In this document: positions 26,223 to 34,672 of the stretch, piece after piece | Layout of the letters: every line of letters begins with the position of its first letter | How positions within the stretch are numbered: the first letter of the stretch is position 1 | Position numbers and translations under genes: made by a program | DNA from: Rhodopseudomonas pseudopalustris | GTDB lineage: Bacteria > Pseudomonadota > Alphaproteobacteria > Rhizobiales > Xanthobacteraceae | Assembly: GCF_900110435.1 (NCBI RefSeq) | Contig: NZ_FODT01000007.1 | Location: 186,001 to 250,000, forward strand | Direction: 5' to 3' | Length of the DNA stretch: 64,000 nucleotides | Notes under the pieces: generated by a model | What the model was told of the DNA's origin: nothing | Database searches by the model: none | What the model saw: the letters and a program-made list of their open reading frames with translations, nothing else

Positions 26223-28139
26223 ATGGTAATGCGTTTTTTTTCAAAGATGCGATCGCGAAACTACCTCATCATTTTGCACGATGTGATTGCGACGGCGTGC
26301 GCGATTCTGACGAGTTTCTATCTTCGCTTCGACGGTGAAGATCTGTCTGCTCGCCTCCCGCTACTTTGGACGTTGATGCCGGGCTTTCTGCTGCTGAGCG
26401 TCTTCGTATTCTATGTCTTCAGGTTGACGACGTCGAAATGGCGGTTTGTTTCGCTTCCCGACGGCATCAATATTCTTCGTGCAGCAACCGTCCTCACCGT
26501 AGTTCTTGTCATCACCGATTACATTTTCCTGGCGCCCGACGCTTACGGAACCTTCTTCCTGGGTCGGATCACCATCGTTCTGTACTGGTTCCTCGAAGTC
26601 GCCTTTCTGAGTGCGCCGCGATTTGCTTACCGTTACTTCCGCTACACACGAACACGCAATCAGGCTAAGGCGATCAATGCCGCTCCCACGGTTCTGATCG
26701 GCCGCGCAGCCGATGCCGAGATTTTGATTCGGGGAATCGAGAGTGGCGCCGTCAAGCAGCTTTGGCCGGTGGGGATTTTATCGCCTTCGGCCGCTGACCG
26801 CGGCCAGCTCGTTCGAAATATTCCTGTCCTCGGAGGGATTGGCGACCTTCAGGATGTCGTCGCGGACTACGCGAGACGTGGAAAGCCGATCGAGCGCGTG
26901 GTAATGACGCCGTCCGCCTTCGAGCCTGACGCCCATGCGGAATCGATTTTGGTCCGCGCACGAAAACTCGGCCTGTTGGTCAGCCGGTTGCCGTCACTTG
27001 AAGAAAGCCGCGACGTGCCCCGGCTGGCGGCCGTTGCGGTCGAAGATTTGCTGCTCAGGCCGACCGAGAAGATCGACTACGGCCGTCTGGAGGCCCTGGT
27101 GAAGGGCAAGGCGGTGATCGTGACCGGAGGCGGCGGCTCGATTGGCGCTGAAATCTGCGCCCGAGTCGCAACCTTCGGCGCCGCAAGATTGCTGGTGATC
27201 GAGAATTCCGAACCGGCGCTCTACGCGGTCGTCGAAACGCTCTCGGCGACTCCGGTTCAGATCCGCGTCGAAGGTCGCATCGCGGATATTCGGGATCGCG
27301 AGCGTATCCTCGGCTTGATGAACGAGTTCAAGCCGGATCTGGTGTTCCATGCCGCCGCGCTGAAGCACGTTCCAATTCTGGAGCGCGACTGGAGCGAGGC
27401 CGTCAAGACCAACATTTTCGGATCCATCAACGTTGCAGACGCGGCCTTGGCCGCGGGTGCGGAAGCGATGGTGATGATCTCGACCGACAAGGCCATCGAG
27501 CCGGTGTCGATGCTGGGGCTCACCAAGCGTTTCGCGGAGATGTATTGTCAGGCGCTCGATCGCGAACTCTCGGACAAGGGCGCAGGAAAGACGCCGATGC
27601 GGCTGATTTCCGTGCGATTTGGTAATGTGCTGGCTTCGAATGGCTCCGTCGTGCCGAAGTTCAAGGCTCAGATTGAAGCGGGCGGCCCTGTGACTGTCAC
27701 CCATCCGGATATGGTGCGGTACTTCATGACGATCCGTGAGGCATGTGATCTGGTCATCACGGCGGCCACGCATGCTCTGACGTCTGCATGTTCCGACGTG
27801 TCGGTTTACGTGCTCAACATGGGGCAGCCGGTACGGATCGTCGAACTGGCCGAGCGCATGATCAAATTGTCGGGCCTTGAACCCGGGCACGATATCGAGA
27901 TCGTCTATACGGGCGTGCGCCCAGGTGAGCGCCTGAATGAAATCCTGTTCGCGCATCAGGAGCCGACGATTGAAATCGGGATCGCGGGGGTGATGGCGGC
28001 GAAACCCAACGAGCCAAGAATGCAGACATTGAGAGACTGGATCATCTCGCTCGATGAGGCCATCGCAACCAATGACCATGCAAGAGTTCAACTGGTGCTG
28101 AAAGATGCGGTTCCGGAGTTCGGCGTCAGCATGGCGTGA
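26223..28139 (+). CDS. CapD/WbpM-like membrane nucleotide-sugar 4,6-dehydratase
   Basis: 638 residues. The N-terminal 170 residues hold four membrane helices; then comes a cytosolic CoA-binding-like region and, from about 295, a Rossmann dehydratase domain with VTGGGGSIGAEIC. In the catalytic site the usual tyrosine is replaced by methionine (SMLGLTKR), as is typical of the large UDP-GlcNAc 4,6-dehydratases of the WbpM/FlaA1-long type. It would start synthesis of a 6-deoxy-amino sugar such as QuiNAc or FucNAc for O-antigen. ATG 26223 or 26229 may be the start. Base composition of this gene and the next is AT-richer than the heptose genes, hinting at horizontal exchange. Confidence 0.9.
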   Translation: MVMRFFSKMRSRNYLIILHDVIATACAILTSFYLRFDGEDLSARLPLLWTLMPGFLLLSVFVFYVFRLTTSKWRFVSLPDGINILRAATVLTVVLVITDYIFLAPDAYGTFFLGRITIVLYWFLEVAFLSAPRFAYRYFRYTRTRNQAKAINAAPTVLIGRAADAEILIRGIESGAVKQLWPVGILSPSAADRGQLVRNIPVLGGIGDLQDVVADYARRGKPIERVVMTPSAFEPDAHAESILVRARKLGLLVSRLPSLEESRDVPRLAAVAVEDLLLRPTEKIDYGRLEALVKGKAVIVTGGGGSIGAEICARVATFGAARLLVIENSEPALYAVVETLSATPVQIRVEGRIADIRDRERILGLMNEFKPDLVFHAAALKHVPILERDWSEAVKTNIFGSINVADAALAAGAEAMVMISTDKAIEPVSMLGLTKRFAEMYCQALDRELSDKGAGKTPMRLISVRFGNVLASNGSVVPKFKAQIEAGGPVTVTHPDMVRYFMTIREACDLVITAATHALTSACSDVSVYVLNMGQPVRIVELAERMIKLSGLEPGHDIEIVYTGVRPGERLNEILFAHQEPTIEIGIAGVMAAKPNEPRMQTLRDWIISLDEAIATNDHARVQLVLKDAVPEFGVSMA

Positions 28140-28283
28140 CGTGTTGGTGGTGATGTCCGCGATGCGCGGTCTCTGGCGCCGCTGATGTCGCACCTCTGTC
28201 GTCAAACGTGATGGCTGCCGCCTCCGTCCGCAGAGGCGCGCAGCGAGGTTCGAACGGGTTGCCTGCTTGTATTTGGGGGGGAG

Positions 28284-29261
28284 ATGCCGAAAAGCGCGGT
28301 TCTGGTCACGGGAGCGGCTGGCTTCATCGGGTATCACCTATCCCGCGAGCTTCTGGAGGCCGGCTACGATGTCGTTGGACTGGACAACGTCAACGATTAT
28401 TACGATCCGGCGTTGAAATCCGCGCGTCTGGACCTGCTGCGGGACAATCCCAGGTTCGATTTCGTGAAGCTGGATCTGAAGGATCGTTCGGCGACCGATG
28501 CGGTGTTCGCTAAGGGACGCTTCCCGGTCGTCTTTCATCTCGCCGCCCAGGCCGGCGTTCGGTATTCGATCAGCAATCCGCATGCTTATGCCGATTCCAA
28601 CCTCGGGGCCTTCGTCAATGTCCTGGAAGGCTGTCGGCACAATGGATGTCGTCATCTCGTTTATGCTTCGTCGTCCTCCGTTTACGGCGCGAACGCCAAG
28701 CTGCCTTTCTCCGTCGGTGACCGGACCGACCATCCGATCAGCCTGTACGCCGCGACCAAGAAATCCAATGAGTTGATGGCGCATTCCTACAGCCATCTGT
28801 TCGGATTGCGGACGACCGGTTTGAGGTTCTTCACGGTGTACGGCCCCTGGTATCGACCTGACATGGCGATCTTCCTGTTCGCCAAGGCGATATCGTCCGG
28901 CGCGCCGATACGGCTGTTCAACCATGGCCGAATGCGGCGTGATTTCACCCACATTTCCGACGTCATGCGTGTGATGCGTCGCCTGTTGGACGTCCCCGAA
29001 AACGCAGGCGATCCGACCGCGCGCGTCTATAATGTCGGCAATCATCGACCCGAAGAGTTGATGCGTGTCGTCGATCTTCTGGAGGCCGAATTCGGACGCA
29101 AGGCGGAGAAGGAGTTGCTGCCGATGCAACCGGGTGACGTGCCGGAGACCTTCGCCGACATCGACGACCTCAAGCGCGATTTCGGTTTCAGTCCAGAAAC
29201 GCGGATCGAGGATGGTATTCGCGATTTTGCGTCATGGTATCGAAGCTACTATGGCGTCTGA
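28284..29261 (+). CDS. UDP-glucuronate 4-epimerase-like sugar epimerase
   Basis: 325 residues of the extended SDR family. SAVLVTGAAGFIGYHLSREL binds NAD, LDNVNDYYDPALK is the sequence characteristic of UDP-glucuronate epimerases, LVYASSSSVYGAN the serine site and SLYAATKKSNELMAH the Y-x3-K site. FFTVYGPWYRPDMA also fits LpsL/CapI-type enzymes. It would convert UDP-glucuronate (from the Ugd encoded at 1329) into UDP-galacturonate for LPS. It has a good upstream GGGGGGGAG purine run as ribosome site. Confidence 0.9.
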   Translation: MPKSAVLVTGAAGFIGYHLSRELLEAGYDVVGLDNVNDYYDPALKSARLDLLRDNPRFDFVKLDLKDRSATDAVFAKGRFPVVFHLAAQAGVRYSISNPHAYADSNLGAFVNVLEGCRHNGCRHLVYASSSSVYGANAKLPFSVGDRTDHPISLYAATKKSNELMAHSYSHLFGLRTTGLRFFTVYGPWYRPDMAIFLFAKAISSGAPIRLFNHGRMRRDFTHISDVMRVMRRLLDVPENAGDPTARVYNVGNHRPEELMRVVDLLEAEFGRKAEKELLPMQPGDVPETFADIDDLKRDFGFSPETRIEDGIRDFASWYRSYYGV

Positions 29262-29279
29262 AAAACGGATTGGCATTCA

Positions 29280-30692
29280 ATGGACAAGAAAATCGTTCCT
29301 GTGATCATGTGTGGTGGAGCGGGGACGCGACTCTGGCCGGCCTCACGTGAGGCGCGTCCAAAGCAGTTCTTGCAGCTGTTCGGTCCACGATCGACGTTTC
29401 AAGACACACTGCTGCGGGTCGCGGATTCGACGCTGTTTGCGCGCCCGATCATCATCACCAACACCACCTATCGCTTCATCGTCAAGGAGCAACTCGACGA
29501 GATCGGGATCGCTGCCGACATCCTGCTTGAGCCTCTCCGCAGAGACTCCGGTCCGGCGATCGCAGCTGGCGCCGCTTTTGCGCGAGCGGTGAATAGCAAC
29601 GCCGTGCTGCTCGCACTGGCGTCTGATCATGTCGTGCGCGACAACGAGGCGTTCGTCGAGGCCTGCCTGAAAGGCAGGGACGCCGCGCAATCGGGATACA
29701 TCGTCACATTCGGAATCAGACCGGAACGTGCGGCGACCGAGTACGGTTACATTCGCGCAGGGGACAAGATTTCGTCCGATGTTTTCAAGGTCGAGACATT
29801 CGTCGAGAAGCCGGACGAGACAACAGCGAACGAGTACGTTCGGGCCGGCTATTTGTGGAATAGCGGCAATTTCATGTTCGGCGCAGCAATGCTGCTCGAT
29901 GAGTATCGAAAGACCGATTCAGTCAGCGTCGAAACGATCGAGGAGGCCGTTGCACATGCTGGATCGGACCTCGGGTTCGTCACATTACAACCGGAAGCCT
30001 TCGCTGCAGCCGTGCCGATTTCGATCGACTATGCGGTGATGGAAAAGACCGCCCGTGCGGCCGTCGTGCCCGTGTCCTGCGGGTGGTCCGATGTCGGCTC
30101 GTGGCATGCGGTTTGGGAACTGTCCGACAAGGACGAGCACGGCAACGCCGCCCGGGGCGCGGTCGTCTTCGAGAATTCCCACAACTGCAATGTCGCGACA
30201 GATGCCGCGCTGGTTGCGCTCGAAGGCGTCGACGACCTCGTCGTGGTCGCAAGTCAGGATGCCGTACTGGTTTCGAGCCAACGCGATCCTGCCGGTTTGA
30301 AGCGCCTGGTGGCGAAGCTGAAGGCGATAGCGCCGGAGGTCACTGACCATCATCTGCATGTGCTGCGACCATGGGGAAGTTACCAGTCGCTCGACACCGG
30401 CGAACGCCATCAGGTCAAGCGGATCGAGGTCAAGCCCGGCGGACGCTTGTCGCTGCAGAAGCATCACCACCGGTCGGAACACTGGATCGTCGTTAGGGGC
30501 GTGGCTCTTGTCACCGTAAACGATGATGTCAAAATGATTCACGAGAACGAATCAACCTACATTCCCATGGGGGCAACCCATCGGTTGGAAAACCCCGGCA
30601 AGATTCCCCTCGAACTGATCGAGGTGCAAACGGGTAGCTATCTCGGGGAGGATGATATCATCCGGATCTCCGACGAATACAGTCGACAATGA
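29280..30692 (+). CDS. manC: Mannose-1-phosphate guanylyltransferase / mannose-6-phosphate isomerase
   Basis: 470 residues, type II bifunctional enzyme. The N-terminal transferase has PVIMCGGAGTRLWPASRE and FVEKPDETTANEYV; the C-terminal cupin isomerase has VKPGGRLSLQKHHHRSEHWIVV split as GGRLSLQKHHHRSEH and PMGATHRLENPG. It makes GDP-mannose from fructose 6-phosphate via mannose phosphates, a donor for mannose, rhamnose or fucose in the O-chain. It starts 18 bases after the epimerase gene and is surely co-transcribed. Confidence 0.95.
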   Translation: MDKKIVPVIMCGGAGTRLWPASREARPKQFLQLFGPRSTFQDTLLRVADSTLFARPIIITNTTYRFIVKEQLDEIGIAADILLEPLRRDSGPAIAAGAAFARAVNSNAVLLALASDHVVRDNEAFVEACLKGRDAAQSGYIVTFGIRPERAATEYGYIRAGDKISSDVFKVETFVEKPDETTANEYVRAGYLWNSGNFMFGAAMLLDEYRKTDSVSVETIEEAVAHAGSDLGFVTLQPEAFAAAVPISIDYAVMEKTARAAVVPVSCGWSDVGSWHAVWELSDKDEHGNAARGAVVFENSHNCNVATDAALVALEGVDDLVVVASQDAVLVSSQRDPAGLKRLVAKLKAIAPEVTDHHLHVLRPWGSYQSLDTGERHQVKRIEVKPGGRLSLQKHHHRSEHWIVVRGVALVTVNDDVKMIHENESTYIPMGATHRLENPGKIPLELIEVQTGSYLGEDDIIRISDEYSRQ

Positions 30693-30861
30693 GCCGGTCG
30701 GCAGCGCCTGTCCAAGCGGCGCTTGCGTAGTTTCGTCAGCGTCGCGTTGGAACTCTGTAATCTTTTGAATCAAAACGTGTTTGGGCAATTTCCCCTGCGC
30801 ATCGCCACATCTGTGGCGGCGTGCTAGGAAGCCGCATCGCCAATGTCCGAGGCATCACGCA

Positions 30862-31860
30862 ATGACTTCACCTTCTGATCCGGCCACGAAACCCCTGCTC
30901 AGGATCGGCGTTATCGGCGCCGGCGTGATGGGAACCAATCATGGGCGGGTTCTGGCCGGTTTGCCGGGGGTGTCGCTGGTCGGCGTCGTCGATCCGCTGG
31001 AAGAGCACCGCAGTCGCGCGGTCGAGCTGATCGGTTGCCGCACCTTCGCGACGGTGGACGAATTGCTGCTGGCCGGCGTCGATGCGGTGACGATCGCGGC
31101 CCCCACGCATCTGCATCATGACATCGCGCTCACCTGCATCGGTCGCGGCGTCCATACGATGGTGGAAAAGCCGATCGCCTCCACCGTCGCGGAGGGGCGC
31201 GACATCGTCGCCGCTGCACGCCGCGCCGGGGTGACGCTGATGGTGGGCCATGTCGAGCGTTTCAATCCCGCCGTCGCCGCGATCAAGCAGGCCATTCGCA
31301 ACGAGGACATTCTGTCGATCGGCATCACCCGGGTCGGACCGTTCCCGCCGCGAATGTCGAATGTCGGCGTCGTCATCGATCTCGCGGTGCACGACATCGA
31401 TCTGATTCGCTGGTTCACCGAATCCGAGATCGTCGAAGTGCAGCCGCAGCTCTCGAGCGCGGTCGCCGAGCGCGAGGACATCGCGCTGCTGCAATTCCGC
31501 ACCGCGTCGGGCGTGCTCGCCCACATCAACACCAACTGGCTGACGCCGTTCAAGGCGCGCAACGTCACGGTCGCGACCCGCGGCAAGTACGTGATGGGCG
31601 ATCTGCTCACCCGTCAGGTCACAGAGTGCTTCGGCTTCAAGGCCGACGGCAGCTATTCGATGCGGCATCTGCCGGTCGGACACGACGAGCCGCTCCGCGC
31701 CGAACTGATCGCCTTCATCAGCGCCGTCCGTTCGAACGGCGTTCCCGCCGTCACCGGCGAGGAGGGCGTCGCCAGCCTCGAGATCGCCATCCAGTGTCTG
31801 GAGCAGCCACCCAAGGCCGCCGCCGTTCGGCACACGCAGCCGCTGCGCGCCGCAGGTTAA
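30862..31860 (+). CDS. Gfo/Idh/MocA-type NAD-dependent sugar oxidoreductase (WbpB-like)
   Basis: 332 residues from ATG 30862. The N-terminal Rossmann fold shows RIGVIGAGVMGTNHGRVL, followed by VEKPIAST (the EKP catalytic lysine motif) and VGHVERFNP. The closest familiar role is oxidation of a UDP-GlcNAc-derived sugar at C3 before amination, as WbpB does. The next gene is an aminotransferase of the matching type, so the pair probably makes a 3-amino sugar nucleotide. About 170 bases separate it from manC. Confidence 0.85.
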   Translation: MTSPSDPATKPLLRIGVIGAGVMGTNHGRVLAGLPGVSLVGVVDPLEEHRSRAVELIGCRTFATVDELLLAGVDAVTIAAPTHLHHDIALTCIGRGVHTMVEKPIASTVAEGRDIVAAARRAGVTLMVGHVERFNPAVAAIKQAIRNEDILSIGITRVGPFPPRMSNVGVVIDLAVHDIDLIRWFTESEIVEVQPQLSSAVAEREDIALLQFRTASGVLAHINTNWLTPFKARNVTVATRGKYVMGDLLTRQVTECFGFKADGSYSMRHLPVGHDEPLRAELIAFISAVRSNGVPAVTGEEGVASLEIAIQCLEQPPKAAAVRHTQPLRAAG

Positions 31861-31929
31861 GCGCACCAGTCCGTCTGCTCGCGCGCCGCCCCGGCGCATT
31901 ATCGTTCTCACCGATCCCAGCCAGGTCTC

Positions 31930-33081
31930 ATGAATCAGCATCTCCGAACCGAACCGGTCCCGTTCATCGATGTCGAGGCGCAGCGCCGCCGACTTGGCGG
32001 TTTGCTCGATGAAGCGATCGGACGCGTGTTGACGCACTGCAATTTCATCAACGGTCCCGAAGTCACCCGCCTTGAGGCGGATCTTGCAGCCTTCAGCGGC
32101 GCGCGCCACGTGATTGTTTGCGCGAGCGGCACGGATGCGCTTTTGATGGTATTGATGGCCAAGGGCATCGGTCCGGGCGACGCCGTCCTGTGCCCCTCCT
32201 TCACGTTCTGCGCAACCGGCGAGGTTGTGGTGCTGACGGGCGCCACGCCGGTTTTTGTCGATGTCGATGAAAGTACCTTCAACATCGACATTGCCTCGCT
32301 GAAACGCGGCATCGACACGGCGCGCAAGCTCGGCCTGAAGCCGCGGGCGGTGATTCCGGTCGACATGTTCGGGCAGGCCCTCAATCATGACGCGATCGCG
32401 GCGGTGGCCGCCGACGAGGATCTGTTCGTGCTCGATGACGCCGCCCAAGGGTTCGGCGCCAGCTTTAACGGCAGGAAGATCGGCACCTTTGGTCTCGCCA
32501 CCGCGACCAGCTTCTTTCCCGCCAAGCCGCTCGGCTGCTTCGGCGACGGCGGTGCGATCTTCACCGACGATGCCGAGCTGGCCGAGGTGCTGCGCAGCAT
32601 ACGGGTCCATGGTCAGGGCAGCGAAAAATACGACAACGTCCGGATCGGGCTGACAGCGCGCCTCGACACCATGCAGGCCGCGATTCTGATCGAAAAGCTG
32701 AAGATCTTCGACGATGAGATCGTTGCCCGGAACAAGGCCGCGGAGCGTTATTCCCGCGCGCTCGGCAATCTCGTCACCGTGCCGCGGCTGGCGGAGGGCT
32801 GCACCTCGGTGTGGGCGCAATATACCATCCGTTTGCCGCAGGGCGTCGATCGGAACGACTTTGCCGCCACGCTGAAGGCGCAGGGCATTCCGACCGCGAT
32901 CTATTATCCGAAGTCGATGCACCAGCAGACCGCCTATCGTGGCTTTCCGGTGGCCGAGGGCGGGCTGCCGGCGTCCGAGCGGCTGTCGCGCGACGTCATC
33001 AGCCTGCCGATGCACGCCTATCTGGACGAGGCGACCCAGGATCGGGTGATCGCGGCGGTGCGCAGCGCGCTCGGGGCCTGA
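31930..33081 (+). CDS. DegT/DnrJ/EryC1-family sugar aminotransferase (WbpE-like)
   Basis: 383 residues, PLP-dependent. GARHVIVCASGTDALLMVL lies near the cofactor phosphate, PVDMFGQALNHDAI and DAAQGFGASF in the middle, and the PLP lysine in ATATSFFPAKPLGCFGDGG. VPFIDVEAQRR at the N-terminus is typical of WbpE-like enzymes. It would aminate the 3-keto sugar made by the preceding oxidoreductase. No matching N-acetyltransferase (WbpD type) is seen in the window. Confidence 0.92.
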   Translation: MNQHLRTEPVPFIDVEAQRRRLGGLLDEAIGRVLTHCNFINGPEVTRLEADLAAFSGARHVIVCASGTDALLMVLMAKGIGPGDAVLCPSFTFCATGEVVVLTGATPVFVDVDESTFNIDIASLKRGIDTARKLGLKPRAVIPVDMFGQALNHDAIAAVAADEDLFVLDDAAQGFGASFNGRKIGTFGLATATSFFPAKPLGCFGDGGAIFTDDAELAEVLRSIRVHGQGSEKYDNVRIGLTARLDTMQAAILIEKLKIFDDEIVARNKAAERYSRALGNLVTVPRLAEGCTSVWAQYTIRLPQGVDRNDFAATLKAQGIPTAIYYPKSMHQQTAYRGFPVAEGGLPASERLSRDVISLPMHAYLDEATQDRVIAAVRSALGA

Positions 33082-33140
33082 TTTCGGCTCTGCCTGATTT
33101 CGCCGTTTTGCCCGCCCGCATCATGATGTAAAGCGGGCGG

Positions 33141-34670
33141 ATGCTCAGGCGTATTTTCACCGTCGGCGGCTTTACCCTGCTGTCGCGTTTGACCGGCTTC
33201 GCCCGCGACATCCTGCTCGCGGCGATTCTCGGTGCGGGCCCGATCGCCGATGCGTTCTTCGTGGCGCTGCGGTTGCCCAACCATTTCCGCGCGATTTTCG
33301 CCGAAGGCGCGTTCAACGCCGCCTTCGTGCCGGCCTATGCCCATGTCCATGGCGAGCGCGGCGAGGCATCGGCGCGGCTGTTTGCCAGCCGCATCTTCAC
33401 GCTGCTGTTCGCGTCCCAGCTGGTGCTGCTGGCGGCGGCGCTGCTGTTCATGCCGCAGATGATGAGCATCCTGGCGCCGGGCTTCACTGATGATCCGGCG
33501 CAGCGGTCGCTGGCGATCGAACTGACGCGGATCACCTTTCCGTATCTGCTGCTGATCACGCTGGTGACGCTGTATGGCGGCATCCTCAACGTGATGCAGC
33601 GCTTTGCCAGCGCAGCGGCGGCGTCGATCTTTCTCAATATTTCGATGATGGCGACGCTGGCGCTGGCCGCGTTCTTCCCGACCGCCGGACATGCGGCGGC
33701 GTGGGGTGTGCTGATCTCGGGTTTCCTGCAGTACTTCTTGCTCGCCGGTGATCTGTCGCTGCATGGCGGGCTGCCACGCTTCGCCAGGCCGAAGCTCGAT
33801 GAAGACGCGCGCGCCTTCTTCCGCGCGCTGGGACCTGCGACGCTGGGTTCGATGGGCACCCAACTTGCGCTATTTGCCGACACCATCATCGCGACCTTTT
33901 TGGCCGCCGGCGCGCTGTCGGCTTTGTACTACGCCGATCGCCTCAACCAGTTGCCGATCGGCGTGATCGGCATCGCCATCGGCACCGTGCTGCTGCCGGA
34001 AATGTCGCGGCAGCTCGCTGCCGGCGACGATGCCGGCGCAAAAAAGTCGCAGCGGCGGGCGTTCGAATTCACGCTGCTCTTCTCGGCGCCGTTCGTCGCG
34101 GCGTTCCTGACGGTCCCGGACGTCATCATGCGGGCGATGTTCGCGCGCGGCGCGTTCACCCGCGCCGACGCGATCGCGGCCGGGGCGACGCTCGCGGCCT
34201 ACGCGATCGCGCTGATTCCGTTCGTGCTGATCCGCAGCGCGGTGGCGCCGTTCTACGCCCGCAAGGACACCGCGACGCCGGTGAAGGCGGCGTTGACCGG
34301 CGTTGCCGCCAATGTCGTGCTGAAAGTGCTGCTGATGGGACCGCTGGCGCAGGTCGGCCTGGCGCTCGCGACCGCCGCCGGCGCCTGGATCAATCTGCTG
34401 CTGGTGATCGGCTTCTCGGTGCGCGCCGGATATCTCGAGTTCGACCGCGCGCTCACCAGCGCGATCATCAAGTTTCTTGCGACCGGCGTGGTGCTCGGGG
34501 CGGCATTGTGGGCGACCAACGGGTTGGCCGCGCCCTATCTCGCACAACTGCCGACGCTGCGCGACGAAGCCGCGCTGCTGTTGCTGATCGTCGTCGGCGC
34601 CGTCATCTACGGCGCCGCGGTCCTGATGTTGTTCGGGCCGCGCTGGATCAAGACGCTGCTGCGGGGCTGA
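33141..34670 (+). CDS. murJ: Lipid II flippase
   Basis: 509 residues with about 14 hydrophobic helices, MOP superfamily. The start RIFTVGGFTLLSRLTGFARD and NHFRAIFAEGAFNAAFVPAY are the strongly conserved MurJ helices 1-2, and TLYGGILNVMQRF sits in the middle. It moves lipid II across the inner membrane for peptidoglycan synthesis. It lies among O-antigen genes rather than next to glnD where I would expect it in related genomes, so an O-unit flippase role should be kept as an alternative, although the sequence is MurJ-like. It converges with the carbamoyltransferase gene, two bases apart. Confidence 0.92.
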   Translation: MLRRIFTVGGFTLLSRLTGFARDILLAAILGAGPIADAFFVALRLPNHFRAIFAEGAFNAAFVPAYAHVHGERGEASARLFASRIFTLLFASQLVLLAAALLFMPQMMSILAPGFTDDPAQRSLAIELTRITFPYLLLITLVTLYGGILNVMQRFASAAAASIFLNISMMATLALAAFFPTAGHAAAWGVLISGFLQYFLLAGDLSLHGGLPRFARPKLDEDARAFFRALGPATLGSMGTQLALFADTIIATFLAAGALSALYYADRLNQLPIGVIGIAIGTVLLPEMSRQLAAGDDAGAKKSQRRAFEFTLLFSAPFVAAFLTVPDVIMRAMFARGAFTRADAIAAGATLAAYAIALIPFVLIRSAVAPFYARKDTATPVKAALTGVAANVVLKVLLMGPLAQVGLALATAAGAWINLLLVIGFSVRAGYLEFDRALTSAIIKFLATGVVLGAALWATNGLAAPYLAQLPTLRDEAALLLLIVVGAVIYGAAVLMLFGPRWIKTLLRG

Positions 34671-34672
34671 GC

